Part shown: piece after piece, positions 56,566-64,000 of the stretch | Layout: each line of letters opens with the position of its first letter | How positions within the stretch are numbered: position 1 is the stretch's first letter | Source: Candidatus Trichofilum aggregatum | Lineage (GTDB): Bacteria > Chloroflexota > Anaerolineae > Promineifilales > Promineifilaceae | Direction: 5' to 3' | Length of the DNA stretch: 64,000 nucleotides | Assembly (NCBI GenBank): GCA_016716885.1 | Contig: JADJUV010000172.1 | Coordinates: 62,001-126,000 of the forward strand | The notes under the pieces: generated by a model | Told to the model about the DNA's origin: nothing | The model's input: only the letters and a program-made list of their open reading frames with translations | Databases searched by the model: none | Made by a program: the position numbers and the translations under genes

Positions 56566-57378
56566 ATGAATGACCATAAGTTTATTTTTATCGGTGGCTT
56601 GCACCGTAGCGGCACCAGTATCTTGTTCAAGACATTGCGGGATCATCCGCAAATCAGTGGCTTCTATAACACCGGCGTACCTGAGGATGAAGGACAACAC
56701 CTGCAAACGGTGGTTGCTCCGGCTAAAGCGTATGGGGGGGCGGGGCTGTTTGGTTTCAACAAGGAAGCTCATTTGGACGAGACATCGCCTCTGGTTTCCG
56801 AGGCGAACCGGATCACCCTTTTTAACCAATGGAAACCGTATTGGGATTTGAGCAAACCGTTTTTGTTGGAGAAATCCCTGCCAACGCTTATTCGCACCCG
56901 TTTTCTCCAGGCGTTGTATCCGCAGTCCTATTTCATCATTTTGTTACGGCATCCCATTCCGGTGACGTTAGCTACAAAAAAGTGGCGGCCGCGACGCACG
57001 CTTTACTCCTTGTTAGAGCATTGGTTTGTCTGCCATGAGCGGTTCCAACAAGACAGGCAACATCTTCGTCATGTTATGTTGATCAAATACGAAGAATTTG
57101 TCACCCATCCCGCCGGGGTTTTGGATGAGATATGGCGTTTTTTGAATGTTGAGCCTATGGCTCAGATCAAACAAGAGGTTCGTACCAACATTAACGAAAA
57201 GTATTTTAACCATTGGCAACAACTGGAAGACGGGTTGTTATCGCGTTTCTATGCTCGCTTTATGATCCAGCAGTTTGAGGAGAGAGCAGGAGCATTTGGC
57301 TACAGTTTAAGGCACCGGCAAAGTCCGACCAGTTTGAATCTATCTACTGGTACGAGGCTGGCGGTGAAGGAGAGTTAA
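56566..57378 (+). CDS. Sulfotransferase 1 of the EPS locus
   Basis: 270 residues with GAGG upstream. The PAPS phosphate loop FIGGLHRSGTSILFKTLRDHP opens the protein. FIILLRHPIPVTLATKKW and the helix YSLLEHWFVCHERF with LIKYEEFVTHP form the 3'-phosphate binding part. It probably transfers sulfate from PAPS to a sugar of the polymer. It lies just upstream of the Wzz gene with three bases between. Confidence 0.85.
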   Translation: MNDHKFIFIGGLHRSGTSILFKTLRDHPQISGFYNTGVPEDEGQHLQTVVAPAKAYGGAGLFGFNKEAHLDETSPLVSEANRITLFNQWKPYWDLSKPFLLEKSLPTLIRTRFLQALYPQSYFIILLRHPIPVTLATKKWRPRRTLYSLLEHWFVCHERFQQDRQHLRHVMLIKYEEFVTHPAGVLDEIWRFLNVEPMAQIKQEVRTNINEKYFNHWQQLEDGLLSRFYARFMIQQFEERAGAFGYSLRHRQSPTSLNLSTGTRLAVKES

Positions 57379-57381
57379 ACC

Positions 57382-58530
57382 ATGATTCGATTAAAAATGT
57401 ACCTTCGGGCACTTCTGCAAAACTGGTGGATTATTGTTCTGACGACGATAGCGGCCGTATTAGGAACGTTGTTTTTGGCCTTGTTAACCCGCCCCGTTTA
57501 TCGCACCAACCTTCAGCTTTTGATTGTGCCTAACATGGCTAATTTTGAGGGGCGTGATTTGATTTACAGTTTAGATACGCTGGATCAACATTCGATTGTG
57601 GCTACTTATGTGGAGATTGTAAATAGCAACCGGATTCGGCGAGAAGCGATTGACAATGTGAATTTGGCGGCGGATGACGCTGCTGAGTATAAACTTACGG
57701 CGGTAGCTTTGCCCGAAGCGAATGTGTTGGAATTGGTGGCGGAAGGGCCTGATGCAGACCTGGCGGCGGATTTAGCCAACGCGGCCGCGACCGAAACCAT
57801 CGCTTATGTCAGCGGAACCTATGATATTTATCGGCTGGAACTGCTAGACCCCGCCTCTGTGCCCCAGCGTCCTATCAGCCCCACACCTGTGCGTGATGCT
57901 TCTCTGGCTCTGCTGGTGGGTTTGATTGTGGGCAGTGTTCTGGCCATCTTCCGGGATCAGATACAACAACCGCTGGTGGAAACGGTGCGCCACTGGAACG
58001 CCCAAGATCATGCTTCGTCCGCCCTTACCCCTGCCTATTTACGCCATCAGTTAGGGCAACTGCTCACCTCGGCGGATGAAGGGCCGTTGGTGTTGGGGGT
58101 GATCCGGTTGGAAGGGTTGCAGGAGTTGGATTTGCCCCCCTCTATCCGGCAAGATTTGTTGCGGCGGATTGTGGCTAAGGTAAGGGATGAGCTACGCGGC
58201 CGCGACTTCATTGGCCGTTGGGATGACATCAGCTTTGCCGTTGTGTTACGTTCCATCTATCGCCTTGAAGACGCCCGGCAGAAATTAGAATATTTGCAGC
58301 GGATGTTGTCCGCCCCTATGGAAGTTTACCCGGGTGGCGAACAACTTAATCTCTCACCACGCATCGCGGCCACCCTCAATCAGGCGGGTGACACCGTTCC
58401 TTCCCTGGTACAACGTCTAGAAGCCACAATTATCCAGGCCAGCCAAAACGGGCGCGAGCCTGTGCTCAATGTCCCGGAAATTTCGCGCATCTCCGCCGCT
58501 GAACCAGACAACAGAGTGGAGATCCGCTAG
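57382..58530 (+). CDS. Wzz-like chain-length protein with degenerate GGDEF tail
   Basis: 382 residues; AAGGAG lies in the end of the preceding gene. Residues 1-200 are Wzz/BY-kinase-adaptor type: helix NWWIIVLTTIAAVLGTLFLALL, a periplasmic part (RTNLQLLIVPNM to YRLELLDPASVPQRPISPTP) and helix DASLALLVGLIVGSVLAIF. Residues 235-360 form a cytoplasmic GGDEF-like fold, LVLGVIRLEGLQEL, RDFIGRWDDISFAVVLRSIYRLEDARQKLEYL, where RWDDISF replaces RxGGDEF. The fusion suggests c-di-GMP or other nucleotide control of chain length, by inference. Both Wzz helices are intact. Confidence 0.85.
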   Translation: MIRLKMYLRALLQNWWIIVLTTIAAVLGTLFLALLTRPVYRTNLQLLIVPNMANFEGRDLIYSLDTLDQHSIVATYVEIVNSNRIRREAIDNVNLAADDAAEYKLTAVALPEANVLELVAEGPDADLAADLANAAATETIAYVSGTYDIYRLELLDPASVPQRPISPTPVRDASLALLVGLIVGSVLAIFRDQIQQPLVETVRHWNAQDHASSALTPAYLRHQLGQLLTSADEGPLVLGVIRLEGLQELDLPPSIRQDLLRRIVAKVRDELRGRDFIGRWDDISFAVVLRSIYRLEDARQKLEYLQRMLSAPMEVYPGGEQLNLSPRIAATLNQAGDTVPSLVQRLEATIIQASQNGREPVLNVPEISRISAAEPDNRVEIR

Positions 58531-58567
58531 TAAGAAAGTCGGGTCTTCAGGATTTCCCAGTGTCTTA

Positions 58568-58625
58568 GTTCGTAGTGACCGCTTTAGCGGGCTAACCTCA
58601 GCCCGCTAAAGCGGTCACTACGAAC
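58568..58625. repeat. Palindromic repeat IR-A, copy 4
   Basis: Arms of 26 bp (GTTCGTAGTGACCGCTTTAG... and complement) with a 6-nt loop, filling the 143 bp gap between the Wzz gene and the next sulfotransferase within the EPS locus. Confidence 0.9.
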
Positions 58626-58673
58626 AAGCGCTTAGAAACGAACGATTATTAACCGCTGACAAGGAATACAACC

Positions 58674-59438
58674 GTGATCTATGTCGTTTTGGGAATGCAC
58701 AAATCCGGAACCACCCTGGTATCCCAGCTCCTGCATCACTCCGGTATTAACATGGGGGAAAACCTGGAGCAGGGCCTCTCTTATGATCAGGGCAATCAGT
58801 ACGAACGAGAATCCACCTGGCGGCTCAATGAGGACATATTAGATGCCCACACCAGAGAGAGCATAGACATTCATCAACCGAGTTCGTTGCAACTCACCCC
58901 CGCTCAAAGACAGTGCCGAGATGAAATTATCGCTACCTGTAATCAGCGTTATGCCGATTGGGGCTTCAAAGACCCGCGAACCTGTCTGGTTTACCCCTTG
59001 TGGGCCGAAGCGTTGCCAGAACATAAGCTGATCGTCGTTTATCGGGACCCTGCGGAGCCGTGGCCTCGTTACCGGCCCCGGCACACCCGTAACCGTTACC
59101 GTGAACCATTTCTGGCCTGGAAATATCTGAAAAGCTGGTGTGTGCATAACACACACATCCTGAATTATCTGCAAAGTACCACTCAGGATTACCTGGTATT
59201 GGAATATCAGGCGCTTGTGACTACGCAGACCGAATTTGACCGCTTGCAACAGTTTGTTAATCGGGACCTGGTGGACAAAAGAAAGCCGCGCCTTTACCGG
59301 AACCGGGCCAAAACGTACCGCCTGTTGACACTTGTCGAAAAACTACTAGATCGGCTGGAAGGGTATCAACCCCAGACGATCCAGCAACAACTTGAGGCTT
59401 ATCGCCATGAACATCACTGGAACAGGGTTCCTGCGTAA
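58674..59438 (+). CDS. Sulfotransferase 2 of the EPS locus
   Basis: 254 residues with a GTG start and CAAGGAA upstream. VVLGMHKSGTTLVSQLLHHSG is the PAPS loop. WGFKDPRTCLVYPLWAEALP and KLIVVYRDPAEPW match the sulfotransferase core with its Arg/Ser contacts. The Asp/Glu-rich middle and the basic C-terminal tail are variable. It overlaps the start of the ligase/polymerase gene by 32 bases. Confidence 0.8.
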   Translation: MIYVVLGMHKSGTTLVSQLLHHSGINMGENLEQGLSYDQGNQYERESTWRLNEDILDAHTRESIDIHQPSSLQLTPAQRQCRDEIIATCNQRYADWGFKDPRTCLVYPLWAEALPEHKLIVVYRDPAEPWPRYRPRHTRNRYREPFLAWKYLKSWCVHNTHILNYLQSTTQDYLVLEYQALVTTQTEFDRLQQFVNRDLVDKRKPRLYRNRAKTYRLLTLVEKLLDRLEGYQPQTIQQQLEAYRHEHHWNRVPA

Positions 59439-60929
59439 TCGCATTGACCCTACGACATTTTTTATTATCGCTGCGGTTGGTCTTGGTGTGCTCATCAGCG
59501 CCCTGGTTCACGTCAGCGAAAGCTGGATTTGGCCCGTAGCCCTGGTTGTTGGATTGATGCTGGTTTGGCTGGTCATCAAAAATCCCGATTGGGGGCTGGC
59601 GATTCTGGTATTTGTTATTTACACCCGCTTTTCTGACATCCTGGAGCACGAAAGTGGGGTGCCTTCGTTTGTTTTGCCCCTGGCCCTTCTGGTGGTGGTG
59701 GTGGTTGTGGTGCGTTGGTGGTTTGGGGGCGAAACGATCCACAGTTGGGAGCAAGTGGCCCTTCTGATTGGGGTGTATGGGTTTGTGGGGTTTATTTCGC
59801 TATTTTATGCGGCTGATCCGTCACGGTCTGAAAACGCCTTAGTGCAATATGCTAAAGACGGCCTGCTACTGATGACGGTTGTTTTATCGTTGCGCCGCCG
59901 GGCTTCGCTCCATGCCGTGATTTGGGCCTTGTTAGTAGCCGGGATTTTTATGGGTACACTGACGGTTTATCAACAGCTTACCGGCACATTTGAGAATGAT
60001 TATGGGGGTTTTGCCAAAGCCGAAGTCAAAAACATCATCGGTCAGGTAAGTGATTTCCGGGTGCGGGGCCGCTGGGGGCCACAAATTTTTACGCCATGAT
60101 CTTGGTCGTATTGGTGCCCCTGGCCTGGGATAGACTTTGGCAGGAGAAGTCGTGGCCGTTACGTTTTGTGGCTTTGTGGGCGTTGGTTGTTTGTGTCTTG
60201 TCCATCATTTTTACCTTCTCGCGTGGTGGGTTTCTGGCTTTGAGTCTGGTGGGGCTATTCATCGTGATCCGTCAATCGACCCGGCCTGGCCGAATTTTGT
60301 TGGTGGTGGTTTTGCTGGTGCTCCTGGTGCCGCTTTTGCCCGCTAACTATACAGAGCGGCTGGTGACGACCCTGGACCTTTTTTCTGGTGACAGCAATGA
60401 TGCCCAGAATGAGACATCGTTCCGCGGCCGCACCAGTGAAGTGGTCGTGGCCTGGCGCATCTTTACGGACCACCCCGTGCTCGGTGTGGGGCTGAAAAAT
60501 TACAAATATTACTACCAGGATTATGCGCAACCTCTGGGGTGGGATAAACGACGGGAAGAGCGCTCGGCGCACAACCTGTTTCTGGAGATCGCGGCCGAAA
60601 CAGGTCTGGTGGGGCTAGCCGCTTTTGGGGCCATTGTCGGCAGTGCCTTTTATGGTTTACGGCGGGCGGAGCGATTGTTAACCCAACGCGGCCGCTATAA
60701 CGAAGCGGGTATTGCCTGGGCGTTAGCTGTGGGACTGATAGGTTATCTGGCCGCTTCCTTCTTTTTGCACGGGGCGTATCCCCGTTACTTCTGGCTTCTT
60801 ATAGGGATTGCCCTGGCCTTACCCCAAATTGTGGCGCTGTTACCCGTCGCCAAAACCGTAGAAGCCGAATCAACCAGCCACCCCTTGCTCCTGGCTGGCC
60901 GGAACGGAGTGGTGAGTTATGCTGAATAA
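59407..60929 (+). CDS. O-antigen polymerase/ligase (Wzy type), one frameshift
   Basis: Two frames join. The first has about 220 residues with several helices (FFIIAAVGLGVLISALVHV, LPLALLVVVVVVVRWWF) and ends near 60099. The second starts at about 60096 and reads on with FTFSRGGFLALSLVGLFIVI and the conserved loop TDHPVLGVGLKNYKYYY, SAHNLFLEIAAETGLVGLAAF, the typical Wzy_C/O-antigen-ligase site. A G added to the run of five G at 60073-60077 joins them through GRWGATNFYAMIL. About 10-12 helices in all. It polymerises lipid-linked repeats outside the membrane. Confidence 0.85.
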
Positions 60930-61858
60930 AGCGCCGGTTTTTGTTAACGGCTTCCAACGGGGGGGCACCAACATTCTGATGCGGCTCATTTCGTCCCATC
61001 CCCGCATGGGCATTTTGGGAGCCGAGGTTCATGAGCTGTTTTATGGCCGTGAGACGGAGCCGCTGGGCAAATGGTTACGCCGGGTAACGGCGGTTCCGGT
61101 GGTGCTTACCGCCCGTGAGCATACGTTCTGGCCCTATCGCTTTCAAGAACGACGTGTCTTAGGCCCCATGACGATGCGTTATATTGATCTGGTTTTTTAT
61201 ATGAACAAACGACTGGCCCACAACAGCCATTATCAAAATGGGTCGGGGGCTGGGGTTCAAGGGAAACCGGATGAGATGCGCATGGTGTGTAAATGTGTGA
61301 ATGGGGTGGTGTTGGCTACGCCGATTCTGGCGGAGATGTACCCGGATGCGACGTTTTTTGCCCTGGTGCGCAATGGGTTGGCCCTGTGTGAAGGGTTTAT
61401 GCGGCGGGGGTGGGCGGCGGAGCGTTGCGGCCGCGTCTACCAACAAATTGTCACCCAGATGGTCCATGACGCGGCCGCGTTGCCCAATTACCACATCATT
61501 CGTTTTGAAGATTTACTCCATAACCCGGCCACTACCTTAAAAACGGTTTATGACTATGCCGGACTAGACATTAATGAGACCAAAAAAGTTCAAGCTCCAG
61601 GCGAAAAAATCTATGGGCCAAGATGGTCAACGTACCTTTACCTTTGGCAATCAGGATAAAGCCATTGAATGGTACGCCCTGGATGAACTGAGCCAGCATC
61701 TGCGCCAGGATGTCAATGAAAACCAGATTGCCCGCTTAAGCCAGGCCGATAAAAACCAATTTTTACGCGAGGCGGATGACGCCATGAGCCGTCTAGGCTA
61801 TCTGACCGGGAACACCGAGGGGAGTGGAGACTTCAGTCGGAACGTTTTTCCCGGCTAA
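60919..61858 (+). CDS. Sulfotransferase 3 of the EPS locus, one frameshift
   Basis: The ATG overlaps the polymerase stop by 11 bases. VNGFQRGGTNILMRLISSHPRMG is the PAPS loop, and TFFALVRNGLALCEGFMRRGW and IIRFEDLLHNPATTLKTVYDYAGL the core. Around 61580 a run of six A shifts the frame, and the other frame continues KLQAKKSMGQDGQRTFTFGNQDKAIEWYALDELSQHLR to the stop at 61858. Repaired length is about 312 residues. The last dozen residues come from the repeat that follows. Confidence 0.8.
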
Positions 61859-61980
61859 AGCCTCGACTCCTGATTCACTCGTCTGACAAGCTTGTTGTGG
61901 AGATTTTAGTCGGAACATCGGGGGAGTGGAGACTTTAGTCGGAACGTTTTTTCCGGCTAAAGCCTCGACTCCTGATTAGC
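61825..61980. repeat. GGCTAAAGCCTCGACTCC repeat, two copies
   Basis: GAGTGGAGACTTCAGTCGGAACGTTTTTCCCGGCTAAAGCCTCGACTCCTGATT-type units occur at 61828-61875 and again at 61928-61977, about 100 bp apart. The TCGACTCC core also appears at 45067. It lies at the 3' end of the sulfotransferase gene and before the flippase gene. Confidence 0.85.
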
Positions 61981-62006
61981 TTGTTTAACAACACACGCAA
62001 TAAAAC

Positions 62007-63503
62007 ATGACTCCAAAACGTAATTTCGCTAAAGCCACCTTAAACGGAACATTGTGGGAATACACCTCACAATACACAGGCAAATTTCTGGTCTTTATCA
62101 GTACCGCCATTTTGGCGCGTATCTTGTTGCAGGAAGATTTTGGCCTGGCTGGTTACGCCCTGATTGTGATTGGTTTTCTCGAAGTTTTGGAAGGTTTGGG
62201 GATTGGGTCAGCCATTATTTATCACCATGATGATGAGGAGCGGCTCAACACGGCTTTCTGGATTGGCCTGGGCATGGGCGGGCTGCTGTTTGTGGGGGCC
62301 TGGTTTGTGGTGGCCCCTTTTGCGGGGGCTTTTTTCAAAGACCCGCAGGCAGTTCCCATCACCCGCGCCCTGGGTTTCACCTTCCTTATTTCGGCTTTCC
62401 ATCTCGTCCACCGGGCTTTACTGATGAAGAAGCTGGCCTTTGGCCGCAAATTTGTGCCGGAAATGGCTCGTTCTATTACCAAAGGGGTCATTTCTATCAG
62501 CCTGGCCCTGTTAGATTTTGGGGCCTGGAGCCTCATCATTGGTCAGTTGGCAGGTACGTTAGCGGAAACAGTGGTCTATTGGCTGATTGTGCCGTGGCGG
62601 CCGCGTCTCCGTTTTCAGCCCCAAGTGGCGTCATCTCTCCTGGCTTATGGCACCAAAGTTATATCCATCGAAGGGTTGGGCATTTTGATGCTCAATGCGG
62701 ATTATTTGTTGATAGGGCGATATATGTCCGCGGCCGCGTTAGGCACCTATACCCTGGCGTTTCGTGTTCCCGAACTGCTGGTCAAACAGTTCTGCAACAT
62801 CGTTGGCAACGTTACCTTCCCCGTCTATTCCCAATTACGCGATGATCCCCAGGCCCTACAGCGTGGCTTTCTGAAAACCATGCGCTACATGACCCTGCTC
62901 ACCATTCCCATGGGTTTAGGGCTGGCCCTGGTTTCACGCCCTTTTGTCCTCATTTTTTTCACCGAAAAATGGGCCGAAGCCATCCCCGTCATGTCCGCTA
63001 TATCGCTTTATACCCTGCTGCGCTCGTTGACCTTTAACGCCGGTAGCGTTTACAAAGCCACCGGACGCCCTGGTTTACTCTCTCGACTCAGCCTGGTGCA
63101 AACGATGGTCACGATTCCTTTGTTGTGGTGGGCCATCGTTACCTATGACACCATTCTGGCCGTGGCCTGGGCACAGGTGGCCCTGGCGGCCGTGTTTGGG
63201 GTGATCAAGCTGGTGCTGGCCGGGCGGCTGGTAGATGTGCCCATGTCGAAACTTTTTAAGACATTTTATCCGGGATTGGTGGGGGGCGGCTTCATGACGG
63301 TGGCCGTGTTGTTCGCAAGTTGGGCCTTGCCGCCGGTAGCCCCTCTTGTTGAACTCATCGTCTCCGTGGTAGTAGGGGCCAGCGTCTACGGTCTGATCAT
63401 CTGGCTCATTCAGCGGGATGATTTGGTGCAGGCGGGGGCGATGTTGCGCACGGCTTTACGCCCTAAAACAAAGAGTGCTCAGGCCAAGGCGACACAGGCT
63501 TAG
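62007..63503 (+). CDS. Polysaccharide flippase, Wzx/PST family
   Basis: 498 residues with about 14 membrane helices. The N terminus ATLNGTLWEYTSQYTGKFLVFISTAILARILLQEDFGLAGYALIVIGFLEVL is typical of PST exporters. Later features are AADYLLIGRYMSAAALGTYTLAF-like helix 7 and TGRPGLLSRLSLVQTMVTIPL. It moves lipid-linked repeat units to the outer side for the Wzy enzyme. Start ATG at 62007 has no strong ribosome site. Confidence 0.94.
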   Translation: MTPKRNFAKATLNGTLWEYTSQYTGKFLVFISTAILARILLQEDFGLAGYALIVIGFLEVLEGLGIGSAIIYHHDDEERLNTAFWIGLGMGGLLFVGAWFVVAPFAGAFFKDPQAVPITRALGFTFLISAFHLVHRALLMKKLAFGRKFVPEMARSITKGVISISLALLDFGAWSLIIGQLAGTLAETVVYWLIVPWRPRLRFQPQVASSLLAYGTKVISIEGLGILMLNADYLLIGRYMSAAALGTYTLAFRVPELLVKQFCNIVGNVTFPVYSQLRDDPQALQRGFLKTMRYMTLLTIPMGLGLALVSRPFVLIFFTEKWAEAIPVMSAISLYTLLRSLTFNAGSVYKATGRPGLLSRLSLVQTMVTIPLLWWAIVTYDTILAVAWAQVALAAVFGVIKLVLAGRLVDVPMSKLFKTFYPGLVGGGFMTVAVLFASWALPPVAPLVELIVSVVVGASVYGLIIWLIQRDDLVQAGAMLRTALRPKTKSAQAKATQA

Positions 63504-63517
63504 TAAAGAGGCATTTT

Positions 63518-64000
63518 ATGGTTACACGACGACCCTTGCGACTTTTACAGCTTGTTTCCACACTTAATGTAGGTGGAGCCGAGCAAATCGTGCTGAATTT
63601 GGCCGAACGAGTGAATGCGCGTCAGTTTGAAACGCATGTATGTAGCCTGAGTCGGATTGGCAAACAATCTTTGCAGCCCGCTTTTGAAAAACTGGGTGTA
63701 CCGCTTTTAGCCCTCGATAGCCAACATTTTTATAGCTTAAAGACACTGCGCACGGTCGAGAAATATATCCGTACCCAGAAGATCGATCTTATTCATACTC
63801 ATCTGACCGATGCCGATATTGTGGGCCGTGTGCTGGGGCGCTATCTGAAAATCCCCGTGCTCTCGACGATGCATAACATGCCGCACAATTATGCGCGCCA
63901 GCGTGTGGACCGTTACTGGTTGGAACGTCTCACGGCCCGTTATTGGGCCACGCATCTGGTGGCCGTTTCGCCGAACATCCGAGAGATGTATGTCTCCGAG
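63518..64000 (+). CDS. GT4-family glycosyltransferase, 3' end outside the window
   Basis: ATG at 63518 with AAAGAGG upstream; the 161 codons run to the right edge without a stop. RLLQLVSTLNVGGAEQIVLNLAERVN is the N-terminal GT4 strand/helix, followed by FETHVCSL, IDLIHTHLTDADIVGRVLGRYLKIPVLSTMHNM and TARYWATHLVAVSPNIREMY. It probably adds a sugar in the same polymer pathway. Confidence 0.92.
   Translation, partial: MVTRRPLRLLQLVSTLNVGGAEQIVLNLAERVNARQFETHVCSLSRIGKQSLQPAFEKLGVPLLALDSQHFYSLKTLRTVEKYIRTQKIDLIHTHLTDADIVGRVLGRYLKIPVLSTMHNMPHNYARQRVDRYWLERLTARYWATHLVAVSPNIREMYVSE

Noticed and set aside
60060..60100. Programmed frameshift in the Wzy gene
   Set aside because: No slippery heptamer plus pseudoknot was seen; the break lies at a run of five G and similar breaks occur throughout the window.

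Overview
This 64 kb window is a moderately GC-rich (high-50s percent by eye) bacterial chromosome segment. I see no rRNA, tRNA, phage or transposase gene and no CRISPR array. The content (giant LamG surface proteins, PccB-type acyl-CoA carboxylase, a PUFA-synthase-like megasynthase, an exopolysaccharide locus, many intergenic repeats) fits a Chloroflexota bacterium of the Anaerolineae/Ardenticatenia type. That placement is inference; no taxonomic marker is present.

Layout. 1-15.8 kb: the 3' part of a beta-helix surface protein, a cytochrome P450, and on the minus strand a giant secreted protein of about 3,900 codons (Ca-binding repeats, an internal membrane bundle, at least seven LamG domains) that is split by about eight frameshifts. 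16-23 kb: a DUF1858/cupin pair, a universal stress protein, metY and metA lying between two inverted copies of a roughly 220 bp palindromic repeat, then a phosphotransferase-like protein and a methyltransferase. 23.4-41 kb, all minus strand: a biotin-dependent acyl-CoA carboxylase (broken BCCP, BC, CT), a ZIP metal transporter, a HEXXH protein, a phosphopantetheinyl transferase, a KS / AT-KS-ACP(x4)-KR-DH megasynthase and an acyl-CoA dehydrogenase. The likely logic is that the carboxylase supplies malonyl/methylmalonyl-CoA, the PPTase activates the carrier domains, and the synthase with the dehydrogenase makes an unusual lipid or polyketide. 41-45 kb: stress and envelope proteins. 45.3-49.8 kb: a regulator, an ABC exporter with an unusual YhfC-protease/permease fusion, and an APH-type kinase. 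50-52.4 kb: a GNAT protein, a DUF333 lipoprotein and an XRE-cupin regulator. 53-64 kb: an exopolysaccharide locus (initiating sugar transferase, glycosyltransferases, Wzz, Wzy, Wzx) with three sulfotransferases and two proteins carrying degenerate GGDEF domains.

Three genome-wide signals stand out. First, the palindrome GCGGCCGC occurs about 100 times (about one per 630 bp, roughly 40 times the composition expectation), resembling the cyanobacterial HIP1 phenomenon but with a different word. Second, intergenic regions are filled with families of short 'word' repeats and perfect hairpins, and the same words occur inside genes, where they form interdomain linkers and even stop codons. Third, there are about 16 indels that break otherwise continuous proteins. 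Several are at homopolymers, so some are probably sequencing errors, and the split genes below should be read as single genes where stated.
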